DNA from: Microcaldota archaeon | GTDB lineage: Archaea > Micrarchaeota > Micrarchaeia > Micrarchaeales > CABMGC01 | Assembly (NCBI GenBank): GCA_030040595.1 | Contig: JASHTL010000064.1 | Coordinates: 1 to 32,858, forward strand | DNA: 32,858 nt | Reading direction: 5' to 3' | Program-made: the position numbers and the translations under genes | In this document: positions 16,293 through 23,474 of the stretch, piece by piece | How positions within the stretch are numbered: position 1 is the stretch's first letter | How the letters are laid out: each line of letters begins with the position of its first letter | Notes under the pieces: model-generated | Databases searched by the model: none | Told to the model about the DNA's origin: nothing | Seen by the model: only the letters and a program-made list of their open reading frames with translations

Positions 16293-17189
16293 ATGGTTGT
16301 TATAAAGAAAAAGCAGATAGGCGACAAAACCTACTATTATCTTGGACATACGTATCGCCAACAAGGCAAAGTAAGGTACAAAGAGACATACCTAGGAAAT
16401 AAGGTACCTGCTGACATCGAAAATGTAAAGAAAGGATTCCTACAGCAACTATACAAGGAAAAATGGTTTGGCCTGTTTGAAAAGATAAAATTGGAATATG
16501 CTAAAGATCTCAAGAAAACACCGCCAGAAGTGTTAGAAAAGAATCTAGAAGCATTTATGATATCATTTACGTATAACACCAACAGAATAGAAGGCTCAAA
16601 ATTATCCCTCAAAGACACTGCATTGCTGTTGGAACATGGAATAACCCCTAAAGGCAGGCCCATTGGGGATGTAAAGGAAACTGAAGCACATAGAAAAGTA
16701 TTCTATGAGATGTTGGAATATGAAGGAGACTTATCCATAGGGATACTGCTCAAATGGCATAGAGAGTTATTTGGCGAGACAAAACCCGAAATAGCGGGTA
16801 AGATAAGAGATTACCAAGTCTATATTACTGGAACCAGATATAAACCCCCAAGCGCAATTGAGGTTCAGGCATACATCCTAGAGTTCTTCAGATGGTACAA
16901 CAGGGAAAAGAGTGCATTGAACCCTGTCGAACTTGCGGCTCTTATCCATGTAAAGTTTGAGGCAATTCACCCATTTGGTGATGGTAACGGCAGAATTGGA
17001 AGACTAATCATGAACTTCGTATTGCATAAGAACGATTACCCGATGTTAAACATACCATATACAAATAGGCTAGGTTATTATAACGCACTTGAAAAAGCGC
17101 AGATAAAAAAAACAGATTCAATCTTTGTCTTGTGGTTCTTCAGAAGGTACCTAAAAGAATGCGGCACGTATCTGCCAAGAAGTAAGTAA
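16293..17189 (+). CDS. Fic-domain protein with N-terminal inhibitory helix
   Basis: The 298-aa product carries the complete Fic active-site motif HPFGDGNGRIGR at residues 226-237, with catalytic His226 and the Asp/Asn/Arg residues that hold ATP. Fic proteins usually transfer AMP to hydroxyl groups of target proteins. The motif TNRIEG (96-101) fits the [S/T]xxxE[G/N] inhibitory helix that blocks ATP binding, so activity is probably autoinhibited, as in class II Fic proteins. The first 60 residues are Lys/Tyr-rich with a beta-rich look (IGDKTYYYLGHTYR), a segment seen in archaeal Fic proteins. The gene is clearly AT-rich relative to the window average and has a duplicated operator upstream. No separate antitoxin gene is seen. 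Confidence 0.92.
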   Translation: MVVIKKKQIGDKTYYYLGHTYRQQGKVRYKETYLGNKVPADIENVKKGFLQQLYKEKWFGLFEKIKLEYAKDLKKTPPEVLEKNLEAFMISFTYNTNRIEGSKLSLKDTALLLEHGITPKGRPIGDVKETEAHRKVFYEMLEYEGDLSIGILLKWHRELFGETKPEIAGKIRDYQVYITGTRYKPPSAIEVQAYILEFFRWYNREKSALNPVELAALIHVKFEAIHPFGDGNGRIGRLIMNFVLHKNDYPMLNIPYTNRLGYYNALEKAQIKKTDSIFVLWFFRRYLKECGTYLPRSK

Positions 17190-17219
17190 ACTATTTCGCA
17201 CCAAGTTAAATGGACGTAG

Positions 17220-17230
17220 TGGACTCGGCG
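17220..17230 (-). repeat. Copy of the tRNA-Ala 3' end (cassette border)
   Basis: The minus strand reads CGCCGAGTCCA, identical to the final 11 bases of tRNA-Ala and in the same orientation. Outside the tRNA sequence, ACGTA lies one base away here (17214-17218) and two bases away at the tRNA (19097-19101), so similarity continues past the gene with one base gained or lost. It separates the LOG/Fic cassette from the VapBC/ribokinase cassette. Confidence 0.6.
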
Positions 17231-17300
17231 AAACCAGCAAATGAGTATGATGTAAGAACAACATTAGATAATGGTGTTTAATAGTACTTGATAGTATTCA

Positions 17301-17687
17301 CTAGCATTCTATTGTCTTGACTCCGGCTTTTCTAGCAAGGTTTGCCTGATTATTGTCGCAGGTCACTAATTCGTAAGCATTCTTTAGTGCTGCAGCTACA
17401 AACATAGCATCATATATCGACGAATTGTATTTCCTAGCAATTTCAAAGGCCTTACTCGTATGTTTTCTTTCCTCTATAAACCTAAAGGTATCAGGGTACC
17501 TCTCGAGAATCTCGACTGCCTTCTTATATTCAAGCTCATTCTTACGGACTTTTTTCAGAAGTGCGCTGCCTAGCTCTATCATGGAAAGTTCTATGCTTAT
17601 TGGTTCGTAGAGATACTTTTCAACCTCTTCCCATCCTGGCTCTTCTGAAAAGTACTTGACAATAACGGAGCTATCAATAAGCCTCAT
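17301..17687 (-). CDS. vapC: PIN-domain ribonuclease toxin VapC
   Basis: The 128-aa product has the four acidic residues of a PIN nuclease active site: D5 (LIDSS), E38 (MIELG), D93 (IYDAMFVAAA) and D111 (TCDNNQA). VapC toxins cut RNA, often initiator tRNA or rRNA, with Mg2+ held by these residues. Length is typical. The ATG at 17687 overlaps the vapB stop region by 14 bp, the usual tight coupling of toxin after antitoxin. It lies in the right-hand cassette beside tRNA-Ala. Confidence 0.9.
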   Translation of the reverse strand: MRLIDSSVIVKYFSEEPGWEEVEKYLYEPISIELSMIELGSALLKKVRKNELEYKKAVEILERYPDTFRFIEERKHTSKAFEIARKYNSSIYDAMFVAAALKNAYELVTCDNNQANLARKAGVKTIEC

Positions 17688-17892
17688 TTCTATCCTCCCT
17701 TATTGATTTCACCGCGAATCCGGCTTTAGATGGTTTTGAGGTTTTAATAATTTCTTTCAATTCGAGTAAGACTTTTTTGGCATTTGCCTTCCATGCAATA
17801 TCCTCTATGTATTCTTTTGGGTTTATGCCAGCCCTTTTGAGCTGTTCTGCAGTGCCACGCCTTACTCTAATACTGATTACTTCGGTGTCCAT
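17674..17892 (-). CDS. vapB: VapB-type antitoxin
   Basis: The 72-aa product starts with a beta-strand of the ribbon-helix-helix type (TEVISIRVRRGTAEQLKRAG) followed by helices, then a basic and flexible C-terminal tail (residues 45-72) suited to bind the toxin. It is the upstream gene of the pair and overlaps vapC by 14 bp. It should both neutralise VapC and bind the operon's promoter. Identification rests on gene order, size and the N-terminal pattern more than on a diagnostic motif. Confidence 0.8.
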   Translation of the reverse strand: MDTEVISIRVRRGTAEQLKRAGINPKEYIEDIAWKANAKKVLLELKEIIKTSKPSKAGFAVKSIREDRNEAY

Positions 17893-17908
17893 GATTATAT
17901 GTCAGCAT

Positions 17909-17930
17909 ACAGATATATAAACATTTCTGT
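17909..17930 (-). promoter_or_regulatory. VapBC promoter with possible operator
   Basis: A minus-strand TATA box (GTTTATATATC) lies about 24 bp before the vapB ATG. It is framed by the inverted pair ACAGA (17909-17913) and TCTGT (17926-17930). An RHH antitoxin such as VapB could bind there and autoregulate; this is inference from position and symmetry. Confidence 0.45.
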
Positions 17931-18042
17931 TTACTTAGTCGATTACACAAATACCAGATGGGCTCGGTTATGGAAGATCTTCAAGTAATGGTTGTACTTT
18001 CACAATCGATAACTGGACATTCTATATATTTTTTGCAGGTGC

Positions 18043-18954
18043 TTACCTTTGCATATACGTGTCCACTTCAGAACGAACAGGTAAAGAAGAAGACGCTCCT
18101 AAACGCTGGACACTTAGTGCCGCAGCTTTATTGGCAAAGCTGAGTGCATCATTCAACGATTTTTGTTCTGACAATGCAACTGCAAAAGCCCCAGCAAAGC
18201 AATCACCTGCAGCAGTAGTATCAATTGCATTTACTTTAATCCCTTCCACTCTGACTTCTCCATGCTGATTAATACAGAGCGCACCTTTTGCACCCAAAGT
18301 AACAATTATTGTCTGGTCTTTCCTAGCTTTTACTTTATTTGCATAGTTTTTAATGGTCTCTATGTCCTCAGTAACTGTTTTGTTTGCAAAGAAGGCAACC
18401 TCATGCTCATTTACTATTAAATAATCTGCAAGGATAAGGAGCTCTTTAGAGCATTTCGCAGCTGGTGCTGGGTTAAGTATCGTCTTAGCGCCTGCGATCT
18501 TGGCTCTTTTGAAGAGTGATAGTATTGTTTCTTGTGGTATCTCGAATTGTGATAAGAGAATGTCAGAGCTGCCCAGCTTTATTGAAGATACATCATCAGC
18601 AGATACTTTGGCATTGCTTCCAAGGACTACCACTATTGAGTTTTGCGAATCTTTATCAACACATATAATAGCCGTGCCAGTTGGTGTGCCCTTTGTAAAT
18701 CTTATCCCATCGACCTTCATCTTTTCCTTTTTCAAGACTTCATATATTGACCTTCCAAAATCATCTTCTCCCACCCTGCCTATGAATTCTACGTTACCAT
18801 TAAGTCTGCTTGCCGCAATTGCCTGGTTAGAACCCTTACCACCAAGTATAAAATGAAGACTATCCCCCAGTACTGTTTCACCCGGTTTTGGCATTTTATC
18901 TGTTCTAGTGACAACATCCATGTTAATGCTGCCAACAACGACTATCTTCCCCAT
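18043..18954 (-). CDS. rbsK: Ribokinase
   Basis: The 303-aa PfkB-family kinase phosphorylates ribose at O5 with ATP, feeding the pentose phosphate and nucleotide routes. It shows the N-terminal substrate motif GGKGSNQA (38-45) and the anion-hole/catalytic motif DTTAAGDCFAGA with the base Asp at 251. NPAPA near 161 and NEHE near 182 are typical of ribokinases rather than archaeal ADP-dependent kinases or fructokinases. Length is normal. The gene is AT-rich and its closest look is bacterial, so transfer is plausible. It has no ribose transporter next to it. It shares the cassette with vapBC but is promoted separately, from an AT-rich stretch near 18984-18995. Confidence 0.9.
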   Translation of the reverse strand: MGKIVVVGSINMDVVTRTDKMPKPGETVLGDSLHFILGGKGSNQAIAASRLNGNVEFIGRVGEDDFGRSIYEVLKKEKMKVDGIRFTKGTPTGTAIICVDKDSQNSIVVVLGSNAKVSADDVSSIKLGSSDILLSQFEIPQETILSLFKRAKIAGAKTILNPAPAAKCSKELLILADYLIVNEHEVAFFANKTVTEDIETIKNYANKVKARKDQTIIVTLGAKGALCINQHGEVRVEGIKVNAIDTTAAGDCFAGAFAVALSEQKSLNDALSFANKAAALSVQRLGASSSLPVRSEVDTYMQR

Positions 18955-19103
18955 TTATTTGCCTCGATACCTTACTTATGATTGTTAATAATTAAGATAC
19001 TATCTTACTCTGGACAGATCGACGCAGGATTCCCATACCATGTATCATAAGCTTTATATCATTTTCAGGGGTCCACTGCGCCAGTCCACAAAGGAAACGT
19101 AAT

Positions 19104-19177
19104 TGGACTCGGCGGGATTCGAACCCGCGACCTCGCCGTTGCGAACGGCGCGCAAACTACCGCTGTGCTACGAGCCC
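19104..19177 (-). tRNA. tRNA-Ala (anticodon CGC)
   Basis: The 74-nt gene folds into a full cloverleaf. The acceptor GGGCTCG pairs with CGAGTCC and includes the G3-U70 pair that marks alanine tRNAs. The anticodon stem CGCCG/CGGCG holds the loop TTCGCAA (anticodon CGC, reads GCG). The T arm is GCGGG/CCCGC with TTCGAAT, and the discriminator is A. The D arm is weak, with one C-T mismatch in a four-pair stem. CCA is not encoded and must be added by the Cca enzyme nearby. No intron. Its first 10 bases overlap the end of the endonuclease gene, so its promoter must lie inside that gene. Confidence 0.95.
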
Positions 19178-20178
19178 TTTGGTAATAGTCTACCTGTCTT
19201 TATCCATTGGCCATACCTTTCTTTTATCAAAGGATGCGATGTACCTATATTGTACATCCATCTTCTTATATTCCTATTACCACGCAAAACTACGTCTCCC
19301 GAGTCTCGTTTATTTTGCCAATGAACATATGCTGGGAAATCTAAATTGTTTAGTAATTCTCCCATATCATAAAGGAACGACTTACTCCCACTAGATATTT
19401 TAAGTTCTAGATATTTGTAATCCTCGTCTTTTCTCGCGTATAGACAACCATCTGTATCAAGCAAACCACGCAACACTGACGCTTTAACATCTATTGGACT
19501 ATTGAATATCTGCTCTGTTATTCTCAATTTATTCTTCTTTTCACCTATGGGCATACCTAATGAATTAAAATAATCGAATATTAGTCTACTTTTTATCGGA
19601 ATGCCTATTACGTGTTCACTTGATCGTTTATAATAGTAACCCGATAAATTAAACCTCCTCTGTAAAATTGGTATTACATAATCTAGATAATAATGTAAAT
19701 CGTCGGTCATATTCCCAGTAAATAAGGTCTGATAGCACCAACGGTTTTCGTATGTAGAGAAAAATTTTGACAAGCATCCATCTCCCATGCAAATGCCTAC
19801 CAACTCCCATATTTGCGGATCCACCTGCGGTAAGTCCACTGTATGTCTAAAACTTCTAACGAATGCCATTCTTGAGTTTATCTGATTTTTATATTTCCTA
19901 TAAGATTCTAGACCTCCGAGGCGGTTTCCCCAATTGGAAGGATAGGTTTCTATGCCCTTTGAAACTTTTCTTTTAATATCTGGCGAAGATATGTCCAGAA
20001 GTTCATTAAAAACCTCTTCAGGTATAAGTCTAGTACCAGAACACCAATTCTTAACTGCAGAATAACCGTACCCTAATTTTTTACTTAGGTCTATTATAGA
20101 AATTTGATTATCTTGCAGAATATTGTCAAATAAGAGTGCTCGTGATTCATCATTAAGTCTTATTCTATCCCCACCCAT
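19168..20178 (-). CDS. LAGLIDADG homing endonuclease with N-terminal HTH
   Basis: The 336-aa product has two LAGLIDADG helices: LVGICMGDG (residues 126-134) and LRGLLDTDG (236-244), each ending in the acidic residue that binds metal. They are about 110 residues apart, as in monomeric two-motif enzymes. Such enzymes make a double-strand cut at a long target and copy their own gene into it. The first 65 residues form a helix-turn-helix (ISIIDLSKKLGYGYSAVKNW). The gene is AT-rich. Its last three codons, GGC-TCG-TAG, are the first bases of tRNA-Ala, so the stop codon lies inside the tRNA. It stands free, not in an intron or intein. A regulatory rather than nuclease role is possible. Confidence 0.85.
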   Translation of the reverse strand: MGGDRIRLNDESRALLFDNILQDNQISIIDLSKKLGYGYSAVKNWCSGTRLIPEEVFNELLDISSPDIKRKVSKGIETYPSNWGNRLGGLESYRKYKNQINSRMAFVRSFRHTVDLPQVDPQIWELVGICMGDGCLSKFFSTYENRWCYQTLFTGNMTDDLHYYLDYVIPILQRRFNLSGYYYKRSSEHVIGIPIKSRLIFDYFNSLGMPIGEKKNKLRITEQIFNSPIDVKASVLRGLLDTDGCLYARKDEDYKYLELKISSGSKSFLYDMGELLNNLDFPAYVHWQNKRDSGDVVLRGNRNIRRWMYNIGTSHPLIKERYGQWIKTGRLLPKGS

Positions 20179-20250
20179 TCAGATCCGATTATAATAAAAA
20201 CCTCAGATTATTTATACCATTGGACAGCGTGGCTGACAAAGATATCAAGC

Positions 20251-20259
20251 GTTATAAGC
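20251..20259 (+). promoter_or_regulatory. TATA box of the small membrane protein/cca operon
   Basis: GTTATAAGC is centred about 35 bp before the ATG at 20290. It lies too close to an in-frame TTG at 20266, which supports the ATG as the start. Confidence 0.5.
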
Positions 20260-20289
20260 TTTACATTGGGAAGTAATATCGGTGCGCCA

Positions 20290-20622
20290 ATGGCAGTGCA
20301 ATATCTGGGGTACATACTGATCGGGCTGGGCATAGCGATAATACTGCTTGCCCTGGTCCTCGGATACGGGGTCTACATAAGCGCGAGCGGAAACATCAAC
20401 AGCGCTGCGCTTGCCAGTCCAAGCAGAAACAGCACGATCAACGGCTCAGTGAGCACGCTCGCCAGCAACCTTCAGAATACCGCTACCGTAGGAACGTACA
20501 CTGCAATAGAGATAGCAGTGCTCTTCCTGATAGCATCGATAGGGTACAAGCTTTCGTACCTCGGGCTGCAGATGAACGGCAGGCAGAGCACGCCGGGCAA
20601 GCAGGCCAAAATGAACGATTGA
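20290..20622 (+). CDS. Small two-helix membrane protein
   Basis: The 110-aa product has a hydrophobic N-terminal helix (about residues 3-27, YLGYILIGLGIAIILLALVLGYGVY). An outside loop of about 45 residues rich in Ser, Asn and Ala follows, with several N-x-S/T sites, then a second helix near 71-93 and a basic tail. Family not recognised. It is the first gene of a probable operon with cca (21-bp gap). No functional link with tRNA maturation is evident. Confidence 0.65.
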   Translation: MAVQYLGYILIGLGIAIILLALVLGYGVYISASGNINSAALASPSRNSTINGSVSTLASNLQNTATVGTYTAIEIAVLFLIASIGYKLSYLGLQMNGRQSTPGKQAKMND

Positions 20623-20643
20623 TTCGGGAAACAGGTTGAGAAC

Positions 20644-22023
20644 ATGGAAGTCAGGAAGATAAGAAAGGCTGAGCAGGTATTCGCGCGTGCGCTCTCCGAG
20701 GTAAAGCCAAGTGCCGTAGAGACTAACGCAACCATAGCGAGCATAAACACGGTAATGCACAGGCTCGGCAAGATCGTCGACAACGGCGTAGAGCTCAAGG
20801 TCGTCGGCTCCATAGCCAGGGGCACAAACCTCAAAGGCGATTCCGATGTGGACATATTCGTACTGTTCCACAAGAAAACCGACACGAAGGAGCTTGTGAA
20901 GAAGGGCCTGGCATACGGAAAAATCCTTGCAAGCGGCAAGCGCGACAGGTATGAGATAAAGTACGCGGAACATCCGTACATAAGGATCTACCTTGACGAG
21001 CTCGCGGTCAGGATAGACCTGGTGCCGGCGCTGAAGATAGACAGCATAGAGGAGATGGGCACCACAGTGGACAGGACGCCGATGCATGCTGATTTCATAA
21101 ACTCCAACCTAAGCGAGAAGCAGAGGGACGAGGCGCGCGTGCTCAAGTACCTGCTCAAGGAACACAACATATACGGTGCGGAGGTAAAGGTTGGCGGATT
21201 CCCCGGATACCTGTGCGAGATACTGATATACCAGTTCGGTTCGCTGCTCAGGCTTCTAGATAACGCGGCAATGTTCAGCCTTCCCGTCATACTCGACCCG
21301 AAAACGAAGAACAAGCTCAGCGACAAGTCCATTGCAAAGAGGTTCAGCTCCGATTTCGTGGTAATAGACCCTGTCGATCCTGACAGGAATGTCGCAGCCG
21401 GCGTATCTCAGGAATCGCTGGCGAGATTCGTGCTCCTGGCACGCCGCTTCGTCGCAGATCCGAGCATGAAATGCTTCTACGGGCAAGGTTTCTCCGACAC
21501 GTCTGCTAGGAACATGGTCGGCAGGTTCGTGAAAAGCTCCGGCCTGTCAGTGTATCTACTCTCCGCAAAGGTCCCTGATAAGAGCGAGGATGTGGTCTGG
21601 CCGCAGCTAAGGAAGGTTGCAAACATGGTTGCGGAACTGGCCTCGCGCTACGATTACGAAATCTACCTTACAATACCATGGATAGCGAACGGGTCAGGAA
21701 ACGTACTCTTTATAATGCCCGACTCAAGGGTCAGGGCCCGCATGCTTAAAGGCCCCGATGTCTTCATGCGCGACGCATCTAACAATTTCATAAAGACGCA
21801 CAAGGCCGCAATGGGCACGATTATCAGGGGATCATCCATCTACACCATAGAGAGGAACAGGTACCAGAGCATGGAGGACTTCCTGAGAGGAGTGCTCAAG
21901 AACGGAACGGTGGTAAGGCACAAGGACATAAATCTCAAGTCCGCTAAGCTCTACATCAATAAGATACCAAAGGAGCTCTCGGAGAGCGCCTATTCCGAGA
22001 TACTTAAGCGGATAACCCTGTAG
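20644..22023 (+). CDS. cca: Archaeal class I CCA-adding enzyme
   Basis: The 459-aa enzyme adds CCA to tRNA 3' ends from CTP and ATP without a nucleic acid template. The class I nucleotidyltransferase core is plain: GSIARGTNLKGDSDVD (residues 55-70), with D68 and D70 as metal ligands and the third carboxylate D125 in RID. Length and the archaeal middle and tail regions (for example GGFPGYLCEILI, about 184-195) fit the archaeal CCA family rather than bacterial class II enzymes. Its need is confirmed by the local tRNA-Ala, which lacks CCA. The start ATG at 20644 follows a purine-rich AGGTTGAG that may act as a ribosome-binding site. Gap to the next gene is 18 bp. Confidence 0.95.
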   Translation: MEVRKIRKAEQVFARALSEVKPSAVETNATIASINTVMHRLGKIVDNGVELKVVGSIARGTNLKGDSDVDIFVLFHKKTDTKELVKKGLAYGKILASGKRDRYEIKYAEHPYIRIYLDELAVRIDLVPALKIDSIEEMGTTVDRTPMHADFINSNLSEKQRDEARVLKYLLKEHNIYGAEVKVGGFPGYLCEILIYQFGSLLRLLDNAAMFSLPVILDPKTKNKLSDKSIAKRFSSDFVVIDPVDPDRNVAAGVSQESLARFVLLARRFVADPSMKCFYGQGFSDTSARNMVGRFVKSSGLSVYLLSAKVPDKSEDVVWPQLRKVANMVAELASRYDYEIYLTIPWIANGSGNVLFIMPDSRVRARMLKGPDVFMRDASNNFIKTHKAAMGTIIRGSSIYTIERNRYQSMEDFLRGVLKNGTVVRHKDINLKSAKLYINKIPKELSESAYSEILKRITL

Positions 22024-22041
22024 GCAGAATCGGTTGTTGGC

Positions 22042-22848
22042 ATGGGATTCCTGGACGGAGTGGCTGGAAGGCTCAAGAAGTTCAGCGATGGCAGGATCGA
22101 AGGCAGGGTCGAGAGGATAACAAGGGAGACCGAGAGGATCGAATCGCAGTTCAGGGCCGAGGCAAAGAAATTCGGCATTGAGATATACAGGACGGCATCG
22201 AGGAACTACTACGAGATACTGGGGATAAGGTACACCAACGACCAGAAGCAGATCAGGGACGCGTATCTGAGGCTGATAAAGAGGTACCACCCCGACGTGA
22301 GCAGCGACGTCTCGGCCAAGGAAAGGTCCGAGGAGATTAACGAGGCGTACGGCGTGCTCAAGGACAGGTCGAAGAAACTCGATTATGACACCGCCTTCTC
22401 CAAGGGCACGAACCGGCTTGGCGCCGGAGCAAGCAGGGCCATGTCCGACGCGCTGCTCAAGAGGTACATGGAAATGCGCGAGAAGGAGTTCAACGAGTTC
22501 AGGGAAAGGATCTCCACGCCACAGTATAAGGATGCGATAAAATCTGCAATAGAGGATGTTACCGACTGGAAAAAGAGATTCAAGAAGTCGGAGAGCTACG
22601 TCTTCGGCCCGATTCTTGACCAGGCCAGGTCGATCCGGAAGCTAGGAAGGGTAAACAGTTCCATATTGAAGAGCAAATACGGATCCAGGTATTACGAGAA
22701 ACTGAGCAGGAACGCAAGGACTCTTGCGATGCTCTCCGAATCCGCATCAGAGATAGAGAAGGGAATAGCGGCTGTCGCTGCAAGCACAAGGTCGAAAATC
22801 GGAGAAGATGAGGAAAAGATAGCGCGCAGGCTGCGCGCATCGGTGTAA
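22042..22848 (+). CDS. J-domain protein with internal J domain
   Basis: The 268-aa product has a J domain at about residues 55-117 (YYEILGIRYTNDQKQIRDAYLRLIKRYHPD), with the HPD loop at 83-85 needed to stimulate Hsp70 ATPase. Unlike DnaJ, the J domain is preceded by about 54 residues of charged helix (GRVERITRETERIESQFRAEAKK). It lacks the Gly/Phe linker and zinc-finger domain. The C-terminal 150 residues are helical and charged, perhaps coiled coil. It is therefore a specialised co-chaperone rather than DnaJ itself. Gene order cca, J protein, phosphatase with gaps of 18 and 2 bp points to one operon. Confidence 0.85.
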   Translation: MGFLDGVAGRLKKFSDGRIEGRVERITRETERIESQFRAEAKKFGIEIYRTASRNYYEILGIRYTNDQKQIRDAYLRLIKRYHPDVSSDVSAKERSEEINEAYGVLKDRSKKLDYDTAFSKGTNRLGAGASRAMSDALLKRYMEMREKEFNEFRERISTPQYKDAIKSAIEDVTDWKKRFKKSESYVFGPILDQARSIRKLGRVNSSILKSKYGSRYYEKLSRNARTLAMLSESASEIEKGIAAVAASTRSKIGEDEEKIARRLRASV

Positions 22849-22850
22849 GC

Positions 22851-23474
22851 ATGAGACTCATATTGATAAGGCACGGGCGGACGCATTCGAATGCGAAGAG
22901 CATAGTTCAGGGCGACCTTGACAGCCTGAACAGGGAGGGCATATCGCAGGCAAGGCGCGCTGCCAAACGCCTCAGGAAAGAGGAAATAGACGTCATATTC
23001 TCGAGCGACATGAAGAGGGCAAGGCAGACAACCAGGGAGATAGTCAAGTTCCATGACGTTCCTGTATACTACGTCAAGGACATAAGGGAGAGGAACTCAG
23101 GAGCACTAAGAGGAAAACCGCTCGAGCGTATGCTTGAAGAGATGCGCAGGAGCGGAGTGCCTGCGCACAAATACGCGCCGAAGAACGGAGAGAGCATAGC
23201 CCAGGTGCGGAAGAGGGCCATCAAGTTCATCAGGAAGCTCCATGGCAGGTATAGGGACAAGACCGTGCTGCTTGTAACGCACGGACATGTCATAAGGGGA
23301 ATAGCCTCGTTCTATCTGGGGCTCCCGCTGGAGAGGCTTGTTGACGTGCCTGTGAAGAACACCGGAGTAATGATAATACGCTTTGAGGGAAAGAAGGCAC
23401 GGAAGGTGAAGGACGAGATGTTCCTCTGGAAATTGGAAAGATCAAGGCGCGCTGCCAAGCATGCCGGCAACTAG
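22851..23474 (+). CDS. Histidine phosphatase (phosphoglycerate mutase-like)
   Basis: The 207-aa product belongs to the histidine phosphatase branch-1 superfamily. The catalytic His is H8 in LIRHGRTHSN. A further acid sits near IRERNSG (E80) and the second His is H144 in LVTHGHVIRG. Members remove phosphate from sugars, cofactors or proteins, or act as phosphoglycerate mutases; the substrate cannot be read from this sequence. The ATG at 22851 is 2 bp after the J-domain stop. The 3' end overlaps the convergent zinc-ribbon gene by 33 bp. The last 25 residues are Arg/Lys-rich. Confidence 0.88.
   Translation: MRLILIRHGRTHSNAKSIVQGDLDSLNREGISQARRAAKRLRKEEIDVIFSSDMKRARQTTREIVKFHDVPVYYVKDIRERNSGALRGKPLERMLEEMRRSGVPAHKYAPKNGESIAQVRKRAIKFIRKLHGRYRDKTVLLVTHGHVIRGIASFYLGLPLERLVDVPVKNTGVMIIRFEGKKARKVKDEMFLWKLERSRRAAKHAGN

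Noticed and set aside
15568..17230. tRNA pseudogenes rather than borders
   Set aside because: Only the 3'-terminal 11 bases are present. No T-loop, anticodon or D-arm remains are visible beside them.
19104..20178. Endonuclease as part of a tRNA intron
   Set aside because: The tRNA is continuous and complete from 19104 to 19177. The endonuclease frame is in front of it, not inside.
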